Below are positions 19,091 through 33,087 of a DNA stretch of 64,000 bases, piece by piece (position 1 is the stretch's first letter; every line of letters starts with the position of its first letter). A program made the translations under genes and the position numbers. Origin of the DNA: Sphagnum compactum. Its lineage: Eukaryota > Bryophyta > Sphagnopsida > Sphagnales. The notes under the pieces were generated by a model that ran no database searches, had not been told where the DNA came from, and saw only the letters and a list, made by a program, of their open reading frames with translations. The stretch is taken from NCBI GenBank assembly GCA_965153455.1, contig OZ234499.1, forward strand, positions 11,094,271-11,158,270. Reading direction: 5' to 3'.

Positions 19091-19478
19091 GAGCATCTCC
19101 ATCGATGCTCAGTATGTGACCCTGCCTGCCTGCGGAAATGTTTTTCACATCCAAGTTTTAGTTATATTACTTTTTTCCAACCCCACCCATAAAAAACTGA
19201 TGATGCTGTGACAGCAAATAGGTGGGGGGACTCCTAACAGCAAACCACCTGGACCAATCAGTACGATGGGCCAATCGAAAACAACTGAGCTGCTGCAGTC
19301 AGATCACATTTATTACACTCTTTTCTGCAGGTACACAGCGTTACCGGCCACCACCGCAAAACTGTGCAATTATGTTGAGTCAAAATCATTTTCCTGACCC
19401 AAACCGGCAATTTTTTTGACTTTTCTTCATCCAATGTTCCTGTGCAGGATCACATACTGAACACCGCTGGAGATGCTC
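19091..19478. mobile_element. Complete MITE, PIF/Harbinger (Tourist)-like
   Basis: The left terminal repeat starts GAGCATCTCCATCGATGC at 19091. The right one, read in reverse complement from 19478, starts GAGCATCTCCAGCGGTGT. They agree at 31 of 35 positions. TAA flanks both sides (19088-19090 and 19479-19481), the 3 bp target-site duplication typical of PIF/Harbinger elements. The 388 bp interior has no coding sequence, so the element is non-autonomous. A second, worn copy lies at about 39030-39360. Confidence 0.85.
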
Positions 19479-19481
19479 TAA

Positions 19482-22400
19482 TCGTTTAGGGCATTATTAG
19501 TCAATCTACTAATCCTGTTTTTTTTTTTCTTTTCAATTTTTTGATTTTGCAAAAGAGGCAATTTTTTTTGCTGAACAAAACACATTTAATATAGAAAAAA
19601 AATGTAAAATTCCAATTTCTTCCCAAAGAAAATTTGCAAAATTGGTACCTAGTTGAAACTTTGCCACCAACCACTACCAGCAGTTAAACCGCTAATTGTG
19701 GCTTTTTGTTTCAATTTTTAATTTGCTAGAAGTCACAAAATCTTGCTGAAAACAAAACACATTTTACACTAAAATACCTTTAAACCATTAATTTTCCCAA
19801 GATTTTCTCAAAACAAATTTCACAACACAGTGAAAATCCACCACCAAAAAAAAATAAAAAATCATTGCCTACTACTACTATACTTGATATTCTTTTGTTT
19901 TCAAAGAATGGGAAACTTGGATAAAATTATATGCAATGCATTGTGTATAATAGGGTAGCCCTAAAGTTCAGCTTTCGCATTAATCAAAATGAATAACTCA
20001 TTTTGTTCGAAAATTAAAATCAATTTACTTTTCAGATCTATAAAATGAATACTAATATTTCATGATCCATACAAATAAATAGTCTTCTAATATGACAATA
20101 TCATAGTGAAATTATTCATACCATAGGTTAGCATAATTATCATAGTTTTCAAAACCCTCATCCTCATTTTTACATGCATAAAGACACACACAAGGTGGAC
20201 TTGAGAGTGGTCTCAATTGTAGTAAACCTCATGGCTGAGGGTTTTGTTTTATTGAGTGAAAAAAACTTGTGTCGATCTATTTTTTCCCCTTATAATATCC
20301 CATGGGTATCAGCAGAAAAAAAGGAAATCATTAAAATAAAATAAATTGTTGGGTGAAAAATAGAATGTGAATTATAGTGGGTTTTTTTGTCTTTTTGTAA
20401 TGCCCCACAAATAGAAAAATAAAAAATTATGTTTTGTAAGCTACTTTTTTATTAGATTAGAAAAATGAGTGCATGTCTTTGTGATTATTAATCACGTTTT
20501 GTTTTTGGTCATTTTGATTATTTCGTAAATTGTTATTTGGGGTCTGCATTGCTTCACACTTGGGAGGTCGTTCCTTCTATATTTTAACAAGCACTTAAAA
20601 TAAAAAGATATTTTTAATTCCAATGACAATGATTCATCAAAATTGATTTAAGTAGAACAACTTTAGGTTCTTCAAGTCGTCATACATTGGACAATTCCAA
20701 ATTGGAATTTGTTAGTTCATTCCTAAATGAAGATGGATGGAAAGATGTCTTTTCATATTTGTGTATTATTTTTTTTCCAACAACATATTCACAAAAAGAA
20801 ATTGAATACATTTTCCACACCAATTTGCATACCAATTGTCTTTAATTGAATTTGAAATCAATTCAATTGAATCTTAATCCAATTGTTGAATTGGAATTCA
20901 ATTCAAATACATTAAATGGATTTCAATTTTATATAGGAAGGAATTATTGTCTTTCACTTCATTAAACAACATTTAGAAAATAATTCTTGTTCTACAATGA
21001 TATTTGTTGTTTCTTTGTTTTTCAATGTTTTTAGTCTTGGTGCAAATAAAAAAGATTTATTGCATGTGACACATTGCATCATATCATCAATACCCTAAAT
21101 TGGCTGAAATTTATCTTTCTCAAGGTTATTTCAACATTCCATATCATTGGCATGTGAACATGAAATGAGTTTTCTATGTTTGGGCATCAACATATTATTT
21201 CTCTTTCATTGTGATTTGCACTCACTTAAAGTGTTAAACACCAAGTGATGTTCACCTCATTATGTGTGCATTATGTGAAAAAATATATATTAAAAGAATT
21301 AATGCACCAAAAAAAGAAAGATGTATTTTTTTTTCAATGTTTTTCTTATTTTTTCAAATTTTGGTTACAAAATTATTTTGACATGTGTTTTGATAATCTA
21401 GTTAAATGCATCACATCATAATTATATAGTGCATGTTCTACAATATCAACCCATTTATACTTTTACAAAAAAAAATTCAATAACCTAAGTATTCACTTTC
21501 AAAAGAGGAAAAAATAAAATTAAAGCATTTAAAACCTACATATTTATGAAATTATTTAACCAAGATGAAACAAAAGATAAAATCATTTGAAAATGCAATA
21601 ATACAAATGAAACTAATCAAATAATGGTTGAGAAATATATTTGTGAATAATGTTATCTTTGAAATTCACATTTGACATTTTTATTTCCTAAAAATCGATC
21701 TCCAACAAAATTGAATAAGGATTTATGAGTGTTTAAATGACAAATTCTACATGCAAAATGTCATTTTATCAATGTTACATGATTTCATACATAATATGAA
21801 TAAAAAAACTAAAATATATTTGTGCATGTCTTGTGACAAAATTAATGGTTATTAACAATCTATTGAAATAATGATATGTTTCACTATCCAAATTTTCCTA
21901 TCATAAATATATAAAAATATTTTTGCATGAAATTTTAATTGAATAAAAAAGATCTTTTTATTTATTCATGATCGATTAAATTTGCATCACTTAAGTCATC
22001 AATAGTGATCCTTTCATTAGTTTCTTTTGAAATTTCATTAATTAAAAATTCAATTTGAATATCATTAATTATATGGATAAATGACCAACATCATCCTCAT
22101 TACAAATGTCATTGCTTGAAGATAAATCTTAAATAAACTTAAAACATAAAAATTAATGATATGTATTTTTAATGAATTTAAAATATCTTTCAAACTAATA
22201 AAAACCTTTTAAATTAGTATTAACATTACAAAATAGGATAGAAGATTCAAATGTTATTATAATACAAGCATGATTTCATGAGATAAAATGGTTTGTATGT
22301 TTTTTAAATTCATTTCATGATCCTTGTCCCATTTGCAAATGTGAGCTTCTCAAAAAAACAATTCATCTTGTTTATTCCATAATTTATTGTAAATGGATGT

Positions 22401-25400
22401 CATTTTTATGTTTACAATTCATTTATTAATGTAATACCTTGGCATCTTTGACACTAATTAAGTTATTTGCAAAAGAATTATAGTTTTCAAATTATGTTTT
22501 CAAAAAACAAAATTTGTGAAGGAGAAAATACATTTTTTTTGGAATATTCAAGATTTTTTTTAACACAAAAATTTCAAAATTCATTAATTATTCTACAAAC
22601 ATGTGTTGAATTTTCATTTATATTATAGTACTCAAAAGCATTTATATAATCTTGAAAATATTATGAATATATTCAATCATGTGTGTGTTTGACATCCCAT
22701 GAATGTGTTGTGGAGGTTATAGTTTTCTCTTGATGTGTGTTATTAATTGAATTAAATGCATGGGAGGATGAATGACTTGCTGGCATACAAGCTTTAAAGG
22801 GGAAAAATAAAACAAAGAAATCGATGAAAAGAAAAAATGATTTAAAAAATGATCTAGTTTGTGGACATATAATCAATACTTGCAAATTGGATGCCAATTG
22901 AAATGGGCAAAACTTGAAAAACCATAGATGTCGATTTTTAAAAAAAAATTAAATCATAAATTTTTCCCATTTTTTAATGTAGTTTTTGAAACATGTTCAA
23001 AATCTAACTTTTGTTTTCAAATTTTACATTACTCAAAGATTTAATATTCTGGTTAAATCAATTGCATGTTATTTATGAATCACATGTTTCTCAACCTACT
23101 ATCATTATGTATCCCACCAAGGTCTTGAAAACTTTGAGATTCTTTTTTGTATGTTATTATTTAAGAGTGCATGACACATTTAAGTGCATTTTTGTTGCGT
23201 CTTTTCATTCAATGATGACATTTTAAAGTTTAAGGTTACCCTAAACCCTATTAAATAATACAATTTTTTGTTTGAAAGATGAATATTAAATTATGATTAG
23301 AGTTCTCAACCTATGATCATGATTGCAAATTGATTTAGATTTTTTTTAATTTCAACATTTTGTACCAAATGAAAGGAATAACATGTCTTGGTATATTTCA
23401 AACCACTAAACCACACTCTACATCCATAAATGTTTTTATTGGATTTGATATTGATTAATTTTCATAATGTTCATAATTCCAACAAGTGATAACAATAAAT
23501 TTAACATGTTGGTAGCTTTTGGTTTGTATTCAAAGTCAAATTTACAAATAAATCAATATGAAATTCCATTCATTTAAAATCTGATTTATCAAGATTTTTT
23601 ACACAACTATTTTTTGGTATTTTAATTTAATAATTATTAAAATAATATATATAATAACTTTAAATTAATCATTTTTATTAATTAAATCACATATGAGAAC
23701 ATAACAACATTAAATTTCAACTTTTTGTAATATTTTAACGGACATTTTTTAATCCAAATTAAAAATATATTCAAATCAACATTGTAAATGATATATCCAT
23801 TAAAACATTTTATCAAAGTTGACAAGTTTACATTATTTTTATCAATGTCATGATGTTTATGAAATTACTTAGATTTAATAAACTCATTTAAAACATCAAA
23901 TTCATTAATATTTAGTGGGAAGTGGCATTTGACAATCTTTTAATATCACCTCCACGCAAGACTTGGCAGCTGGACATTTTATTTTGTCCTTTCTAACACC
24001 CTTTCATTAAATTGGGTAAACATATTTCCCCCTTTTAATTTTAATTTTTTTTCACATCAATTGAATATATTGCCCCTTTCAACTTTGATCGCATTTAAAT
24101 TAATGAAGATTTGACCCATCATTTCAGAGTTTTTTGAGCTTTAAAACCATTATGCTTGTTGTTACGCCAAGTTTTTGAAAGGTCCCAAGATAGGATGTCA
24201 GCCTAGCAAACGTTTTTAAATCTAAACATCTTTATAGTTAGCCAAAATTCAAATTGGTGCAATGTTTTGGTTTGAAAATAACCTAAGTTTTGTCAACAAG
24301 AAAAACACAATTAAACAACATCATGGATGACAAAAAAATGGAAAAAAATTTAAAGATAGGAATGTTGACAAGGAATGACAAAATGAGAACAATAAATAAT
24401 AAGGGTGTTGAAAGACGCGTTGGAAATACCAAAGGTGTTAAGTTGAACATGAATTTTTTATTTTTTCAAGCAATAGAAGGCATCAAAACTTTGAAGATTG
24501 AAGGCATTGGATATAATGTTGGAGGACATTGAGAAACACATAGGGGATGTTGTGGGCTTTAGGGTTGAAAATATTTTAGATTTTTAGATTTTTAAACCAA
24601 GGATCATTGGGAAGCATATGAAGGACATTGGGGGTCCTTAGAAAGGCCCCCCAAAAATTAATTTCAAGGTAATGAAAAATATCAAAAAGGACATCATGGG
24701 TGTTAAACATATTAATGTTTCAATAGGTGAAAATGAAATCTCATATTCCAGAATTCATGAAAATGGAAATAATTTCATGGGTAGTCTACATGATCATGGA
24801 TTACCAATTTTTAGTAAAGAATTATCTTTAAAATAATTTATTTAAATAAATTTAAATCTATTAATATTTTGACCTTGTGTCAATTGATCATCATTAGTAA
24901 CATGAAACCCAAATATGTTGTGAAATAATGGAATATTTTAGACATATTTTAGGTATATAATAAATATATTTTCATAATGAATTATAAGCATGATGTTTAG
25001 ATTTAAATTTAAATTTATTTATTTTTCAGTAACTTGCACCTTATAACTTGTCCAACAACTTGAGTGCATTGTGGTAAAAACCACAAAATATTTCTAAAAT
25101 ATTTTTAAATGTTATAAAGTTGTTATAAATCCAAAGGCACAACATTTAGAAAATAGAAGCAATGTTCATAGAGAAGGGGAAAAAACATCAATCCTATACA
25201 ATACCTAAAAATAAATCAATATTTAAATTATGTGAAATGTTTTTGGGGGAATATTTTACAAGGCGACTTCTTCCTTCCTTTAAATGAAAACCTTTTTTTT
25301 GGGTACCAACATGGTTTATTGTGTAATAACAATCCATTTCTTTCCCTTTAATGTGAATTGTGAAAAAAAAATCATAATTTGCAAACACACATTCATTGAT

Positions 25401-28400
25401 ATTGATTACAATGATTATTTGATGTCATTTTATATTAATTTTATTTAAGAGATGATATCAATTTAGTTGGGATTGACAACAAACATGGAAATAATGGCCC
25501 AATTTTTTTTTACAAGATTAATTGTAGATACATAATTATATGGCATAATTAACATACTTGTTGTATATCGATTTTTTTTGTTTTGTCAAAATTGGGGTGA
25601 TAGGTTGGAAGTGAATTTTTGCTCACATCTTTATTGAAGTCTTACCTTTATTAGATATTTGGCTACCTTCCTAACATTCATACCCACCTTAGGTTTTTCA
25701 TATGCATACCAAATAACATAAAATATTATATTATATTAAAAGATTATGAACACATTGCAATAATATTTAAAGAGTTGAAGGTCATTAGAATATTCTTCAT
25801 CTTTACAATCCAAAATAAATGGAAGCAATGTAACCTACTTAAGTTGGTAGAAATTGTGAAGCACCAAGTTGTAATAACAATGTGTGCCTAATTTTCAAGT
25901 TTGAAAAATTAGTCATGCGAAGTTTTCAACACTATTGCACCACTATTATTAAAATTATGTTTGATAACAATTTTTTGTTTTAGGTTTGTCCAATTTTCAA
26001 CTTTTCCAACTTCATGGGCATCATTTTTTTCATTTATTTGCTCTTATTCAAGAGGTGACATTTACAAATCACACATGTTCATAATTGTATGGGTATATAT
26101 GTTGCAAAAAACGACAACATTGAAAACCATAGAAATTGCAAAATGATCTATTTGATGAAGGATTTTTATATAATTTCATTTATTCAAGCATTTATTTGGA
26201 AAAATGCTAATGTGCACATGTAAAACAAACTTGATAGGGGATGATTTATAATGTTGCAATGATGTCGTTTCATAAATCATGCTTAATAGTCCCTAACATT
26301 ATATATGTTCAAGTTGTAAACATTACATTATCACAAAAAAACATTGGAGGTTACAAATCACACAAGTCATAATTGAGCTTTTAATATTTAATATATTCCA
26401 ACTCAATTGAAAATGTCAATAACTTATAAACTAAATTGACAATTTTGGATGGAATTTCTTATGAAATTTGAAATTAAGAAATTCCTCCTCATTCTATGCA
26501 TAATTTTTAATGATTTTTTGTGCCAAGTAGTATTCCACCTTTGTTGAACACCGCTACTACCAATAACATTATTGTTTAGTTGTCATTGTTTTTGCATACA
26601 AATCCTTGCCATGTTGATTATCATTCTTTCTTTTTGTCGTACATATTGACATGTTATTTATGAAAATGAAATGGTGAAATTATTTTAAAAAACCACTGAA
26701 CAACAACAAAGGTTTCAAAATACCAATCTTTGTTTATCCATGTATACCATAATGTTGATGTAATAAAAAATAAATAAATAATAAAATAAATATACATATA
26801 TACATTTGTAAAACTCAAGTTATGTTAGTCAACATTATCTTTGACAAACCATTAATGGAAAAAACCAAACATGGAAAAAAAAAAAATTACTACAAAATCA
26901 AAGGGCTTTCAAGAAAAAACTTAAACAACTTTAATTTTAATCATTACATCCCTAATGAAAAATAAAAAAAAAGATGAACTGGAGGAAGGGTAGAATGACA
27001 TGTGCCTTTTTATGTCCATGTATTTGGGCAATGGAAAAGAATGAAATAACTAAGCGTGGAAAAGGTAGTTAATTTTTGGTATCCACTTTTGTAGGATGAA
27101 ACAAGGGGAGCTTATTATTCTTCCCCCTAAACCATATTTGATTTATTTTTCATCATTGAAATTAGTTATACAACAATTATTATGAGGATGTGAAACTTTG
27201 TTTAATGTTCCAATCAATTTTCATGACAAACGTATGTTGTAGTACCATGGCAACTTCAACATGTCAATGTCAAATAATTATTTTATTTTGAGGATTCCAT
27301 GTTAAACATAAAACATTTTATTTTATTTTTCTTGAAAAATTTTCAACATTTAAAAAAATAATATAGTTAGTGTGGAATCTGCCAAGGTATTATGGTTTTT
27401 TGAATTGGCCTGCAAGGAAAGACCTTCTAGTTGTCAAGGACATCTTCAAGGTTAAGTAATGTATGTTCACCATATTTCAATAAAGCAATGTTGAAGCAAT
27501 GACACAAACATCTTATGTGTTGCAAATGTCTTACACATAATTCAATTCAAACATGTTTTGGGAAACTTGGCACATTTTGATTCTCATTTTAACATGAGGC
27601 AAAATTTCACCAACTTTTTATTGTTTGGACAACTTTTTAAATGATTGTCATCAATTAATGCTATATCATTCTTGGGATGCTTACTAATATTATTACATTA
27701 AAAATTTGAAAAACAAATCCTAATGCCATTGGTTAAAGTAAACCTCACAATTGCTTTATTCTTACAAATCTAAAGAAATCCAAATATATTATCATGAATT
27801 TAGTGGATGTTGTAAAAGGGGTTAAGCCAAAACCATATAACCACAACAAAATTTTATCAAACATCATCTAAAAAAATACATTAAATTGAAATTAAATGTA
27901 TGTACAAAGGAAATTTAGGTCAAATAGAATTTGGGTGGGTTTCATGACTAGTGAATTTGGTTGGGTAAATCAAGAAAAGTGTAATAGTTGGGTTTCATGA
28001 ACAAAAAATAATAATCTAATTGTGATGCCATTTTTTGGTTATTTTTGTCAAAATCATATGTTTGAGGCTTAAACTTTCAATTGATCATTTATGAACATGA
28101 AATTCAATTTATTAGTCTCATCTTATCAATATGATAAATTTCTTGGTTGTGCATGTGTCTTTATGTGTGGATGTTCACCACATGTGAATAGCCTTGCATG
28201 TTCGATCTCAACGATTCAATCTACACCCAAAAAAAGGAAACATGATCATTGTAAATTTCAAAAATGAAAATTCCACACAATTTGGAGTTTCAAATTTTTC
28301 TCAACACAAAAATATAATATACAATGTTTCAAATCTTCAAATGTCATGGATATTTATTGATTGTCAATTAAAGTCATAATACATTGTCAAGTAAATTAGC

Positions 28401-28420
28401 ATATTTTTGTTCCAATTTTG
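19482..28420. other. Very AT-rich gene desert
   Basis: Nearly 9 kb of low-GC sequence with short A and T runs and no long open frame. I saw no transposon polymerase, LTR pair or conserved exon chain. A short coding-looking patch at about 27370-27460 could not be tied to a family. Because a three-exon gene lies hidden just beyond it, further small genes with AT-rich introns cannot be excluded. Confidence 0.55.
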
Positions 28421-29781
28421 TTAACAAATGAGAATTATATCATACATGTCAAGCATATGATCATCAAAACAATGCAAAGGGTCAATGTACACACATTTGT
28501 TGTTTCGTACATGTGCATTGTAAGAAGGTTTCCAATTTGTCATAATCCATGCTCTTAACCAATGGTCCCTATAAGCTTTGCCTTCCTTGTAATTTTCATG
28601 CAAGCCAGTTATTCGGTCATTCTTGTTGATCCTTCAAATAGAGTAAATGCAATGAATATGAATAAAGGTTGAAGATTATTACATTTTCATGTACAATAAA
28701 ATTAAATTGTTAAAACATTTTTTAACATTAATGCATAGTATTCACATGTTCAACATTAACATGACCAAATTACACATCTTTGTGTAGGTTATGCAAGACA
28801 TTACATACCATCAATCCAATGTTTTTGTTAGTTGACCTTCAATTTGGATTTTGAAGAATATCTTGATTGACTATCATTGATTCCCATTGGTATTTATTTA
28901 TAATGAATCGATATTGGCCCATAACCAATATTAGAATATTGATGTGTATAATTTTGAAGAATATTATTTCAATATTATTGTTTAATTGGATGCATTTGAG
29001 ATAACATATGACAATGTTACCTTACATCGGGATTAATGGCAAGACTTCTAAACATCAAAAGAATTGGCAAGCCAAGGCTTGAACCTACTATTGCAATTAT
29101 CGGATATGTCTGTTCCCCTCCATCAAGTATCAAGAATAATATTTGGAAAAATGACTATAACATAGTGTATTATAGCCACATTTGCATAATGAATTTATAT
29201 TTTAACATATAATAATGATTTAAAATGAAGCAAGTATGCATGCAAAAGGTCACATAGCATAATATGCAATGCATCTATCCAATTTGAAATATTGATTTTA
29301 ATTTGGTTATCCTCAACATTTACAAATTGAACTTCTATTAAAGTAATTAATTTTCTACAACAATTAAAGCATGTTGACTTAATCTTGACATCTTTATAAC
29401 ATTTCCAAGTACCTATGCACTTTTGGAGATTGAATGTTGGATATATGCAAGTGTGAGGGCCAAAAATTTTAAATTTTATTTTATTTTTATTTTATCATGA
29501 TTAATAGGCAAACCATTCAACTAAATGTTCATGGGCAAACAACATTTTCACAAGGAAATCATGTTGGATAAATTATTTTGCCAACCATAAACGAGTGTAA
29601 TTGAAAATGTAAATTAATTTTTTTTAACATCATATAACATTGGTGCAATTGTCAATATCATGATTCACAAATGCAAATACCATGTGGATGGATTAAAAGG
29701 CAAACAACAATATTAAGGTTTAGTGATCAAATGACGAACTTGAGGCTTGAACCAACATTTGAACCAATCCATTTGCCCCAT
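28421..29781 (-). CDS. B12D-like small membrane protein
   Basis: Three short exons join in phase: 29781-29740, 29109-29021 and 28631-28421, giving 113 aa; plant B12D proteins are about 90 aa. B12D proteins are single-span proteins related to the MLRQ subunit of respiratory complex I, and several are mitochondrial. Visible family features in order are WFKPQ-TYP at 11-17 (WLRPEVYP in typical members), a hydrophobic span at about 18-37, NPDVR at 41-45, NKND-RITG-LHEN-EG at 47-62, and Y-x-x-H-x-LR at 65-71. The last 25-30 residues match nothing I recall. They may reflect a missed final intron or an altered C-terminus. The start is the only ATG placing WFKP ahead of a good donor. It lies isolated in AT-rich DNA, so it could be a recently silenced copy, but no frame break is seen. 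Confidence 0.75.
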
Positions 29782-30562
29782 GCTTACATATGGATCACAA
29801 CCAAGCAAATTTACTTGATTTTCAAGCTTGTTTCAACAAACTTGTAGCAAATCATCTAAAAGCAAAAATTGCGACAAACTTTTTGCACAAACAAAATCCA
29901 AGTTTATAAACCTTTTTTTTTTTAATCATGCTTTTTTTCCCCCAATAATGGTAAAGGTTGAATGAATGCACATGTTTGCAACAAAATTTTGACAAAGAAA
30001 ATATATATTATAGTGAAGGGTTTCTAGTTTCTACAATCAAGAAAGATCAATTTTCAAAGAAACTACCTTATCAGGGGTATATTGAAAGATAACTGTGGTT
30101 AATTAATTAGGGTTAAAGAATAGTGGCCACCTTTGGCATTGGTTATGGGCTCAACTCAAATGGTAGGTATTTAGTGTTTGTAGGTGTTGTAGGCCTACTT
30201 GTAAGTTGTAGCCATGACCATGGCTTTGCATTAAGTGTTAAAAAATCAAACCAAATCAAATCAAATCAAAGATGTAATTATGTATTGTCATTCATTGGGA
30301 ATATATAGAGGTGAGTTTAAATCACTACACATGGTTATATATATTCAAAGTTTTTAAAAAAATTTGTGCATTAAGGTGACACTATATATATATATTTTAT
30401 TTTATTTTAAATTTTATTTTCTTTTGCAGTGATTTACATTTGATAATTAACAATTAATGGTTGCATACACCTTAGGACTCCGGAGTTCTAGACACTACTT
30501 TTTAAGGAAAATGGGTTTTGCAAACAATTTTTCAAATGTTGTCAAAAAGAATGAATCATTTT

Positions 30563-30817
30563 GAACCTTAACTTATGTATTTGAAGGAACATGGATAAAT
30601 ACGTGGATAAACATGGATTAATTTTTTTGACCTTAACTTATGTATTTGAAGGAACATGGATAAATACGTGGATAAACATGGTTTAATTTTTTTGACCTTA
30701 ACTTATGTATTTGAAGGAACATGGATAAATACGTGGATAAACATGGATTAGTTTTTTTGACCTTAACTTATGTATTTGAAGGAACATGGATAAATACGTG
30801 TATAAACATGGATTAAT
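30563..30817. repeat. Tandem repeat, 65 bp unit, ~4 copies
   Basis: Units start at 30563, 30629, 30694 and 30759. Each contains CTTAACTTATGTATTTGAAG followed by ACATGGATAAATACGTG. The copies are nearly identical, with only one or a few changes each, so the expansion looks recent. Confidence 0.95.
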
Positions 30818-31367
30818 TATTCAACAAACATGTGTCAAAGTGGCCAAGGTAAAATACTATGGTATTTGGCTAGACCCCCCCCCAAAGGTTGTTCTATGTG
30901 CCTAGTTGCATGAATTTTGGAAAAAGAACGGGTCTCTACGTAGAAGCGACGTAATCTACTTAGAAGTGTAATAATGTAAAGGGCGGAATCTTTCACAAGT
31001 GACAATTACAGTGCTTAACGGAACTATAGATAGCCGATTCTTGGTCGTTATGATGCCCGCTCATTTCTTACTTTCCGAGTTTCTATGTCCTGTTAATAAT
31101 AAGGGTCTGTTAGGTCTTATTCTCCCTTTTCATTGACTATACACTCTAGTAGAATCTGCCATTGATTACTGCTGGTGATGATTCTGCAGACCGTCCTAAT
31201 GAGCAGGCCTTTGCCTATTCTGGAAGATTCTATCTATGAGCTGGTAACGCCACAGAACAGGCTGGATTTGGGGCTGATTCTGGCTCGTAACTGACTTACT
31301 ACCTGTGGCCCTGAACTGGTTGGGGCTCTCGCCAGGACCCAGAATCAGCTTGGAGTTCCCATTATTT

Positions 31368-31393
31368 TATTATTATTATTATTATTATTATTT
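31368..31393. repeat. (ATT)n microsatellite
   Basis: About 8-9 ATT units, immediately right of a GC-richer non-coding block. Confidence 0.9.
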
Positions 31394-33087
31394 TTAATCA
31401 TTTTGCACCCACCATTGATTTGATTTTTGATTCTGTAGAGAAGAGGAGTGAAGAAGAGTGAACTAATAAATCATCCATCATTCATCCATCCATGTAATTT
31501 TTGGCCGTCTTCAACAACAAACAAAAAAAATCATGGCAGTTGCATTATTTTGTGTCATCTTTAGCCAGATGGGAGGGTTCGACATTTTATAACCCGTAAA
31601 AGTGCAGGCAGAAATTGTGTGTTATTAACGGTGTGCATATTCTAATGCATAATCTACTCTCTACGCATGGCCCGGTTGGAGGGGGTGGGGGTTTTCTTGG
31701 GGGTTTTTTATTTTTTTAATTTTGGATACATCTCTCTATCTTTGAACCGAATGCTGAAATTGTGTCCATTTGAGGCGGAAAGAAAAATTTACAAATTGTG
31801 TCTTCATGTGTGTCTCTTTGTACATGTGGATAACACACCCTCAGATGACGGAATTGGCCCCCAGTGCTCCTCCTCGGCTAAGGCCTCCGCCTGGTAATGC
31901 CCTCATCCTCGGGCATTGGCCTACATGAAGAATTTGTGTTGTGCTCTGAAACTATTTGGAAAAAGTAACCAATTTTGGTGTCTTATTATTATTCAGGTAT
32001 TATTTTTAGGTTTTGTCTTGACGGAACGATCTGTGAGAACGATGTGTCACCCTAGCACTTCAAAGTGGGGGGGGGGGCATCCCGGGAATCACGGGCCAAG
32101 CTAAGTTTAAGCTCACAACTAATTAATATTTTGTGTTGCGGGGTAAAGGCTCTTCCTTGAATAATGGGGGGGTGGGGGGGCATTCCTGAAACAAGGGGTT
32201 GTCCGAGTGTCTTATCGAGTGTTGTCCGGTTCTTTTTTTTTTTCAAAAAGAGCCTTCGGTCTTGGTTTTAACTTCTTGTTTTTTTTTTTTTTTTTTTTCT
32301 TGATCCCTGATTTTGTTGGAAGGTCTGGACTAGTCTTAAGATCGATTCTTCGGATTTCTAAAATTTTTGGGTTCCAGTCATTTTCCCATCACCAGTTAAA
32401 CAGAACAGCAGCTCGCCCTACCGGGCTCATCACATTCCTGGGTGGAATGGGCTCTGTTCCATGGTACATTCTGCCCTGGAATGTACCTCTTCATTCAGTG
32501 GCATAAACTCGGGCAGTAGGTACCTATTCCACTGCAGGCTTGGGCAGTATCAAGGGCAGAATTTAAGTTTTATAAGCGGGCAGTGCACGCAGAGCGAGAG
32601 AAAGAGTGAGAGAGAGAGAGAAACGGGCGTTGTTGTCTTGTGTCTCTCGCACTTCCTTCTTCCGCCATCGCCGCTGTTGTCAGCGATTTCACTACTTCCA
32701 AGGACTTTGTGTTGCGGGTTAAGCTGCATGGAAGCTCCTCTCCAGTGCTCTGAACAACGAACGGCCGACGGGATTTGAACATTTAGGCGAAAATGTGGTA
32801 AGACCTTAAGATTTTTCTTCTTCTGATCTTCGTCGTCTTCTTCATCTGATGTATGCGTGGAAGCCTGAAGTAATAAAGCTGAAGCTCTCTCTGTCTGATA
32901 TGTAGGCGGAAGTAGTTATATCCGGAATCTGTGTGTGAGAGAGGGGGGAATGAATGCGAGAACGTAGGATTTTCATTCAAGAAACAGAGCTCAAGCTGTT
33001 GCAGCTGAAGCTCTAGTACTATTCTGCAGCCAGCTGCAAATCAGGCAGGGCATGCCGTTGTAAGTGACGACGAACGAGAGCGGCACA

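Larger units (their letters stand above)
29782..33087. other. Spacer with repeats and upstream region of the syntaxin gene
   Basis: No protein-coding segment was recognised. From about 30.9 kb rightward the GC content rises, and the stretch at 32.4-33.1 kb, which includes a GA-rich run at about 32589-32625, probably holds the syntaxin promoter and leader. Short G runs occur at about 32067-32076 and 32166-32180. Confidence 0.5.

Noticed and set aside
27370-27480. Coding-like patch (AKVLWFFELACKERP or NLPRYYGFLNWPARKD by frame)
   Set aside because: Two frames look equally plausible and no adjoining exon or family could be found.
31170-31300. Possible C/D-box snoRNA (GTGATGA at 31175, CTGA about 100 nt later) and an 11 bp inverted GCTGATTCTGG pair
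   Set aside because: No terminal stem joins the boxes and no guide match could be checked. The words are too short to support an RNA gene.
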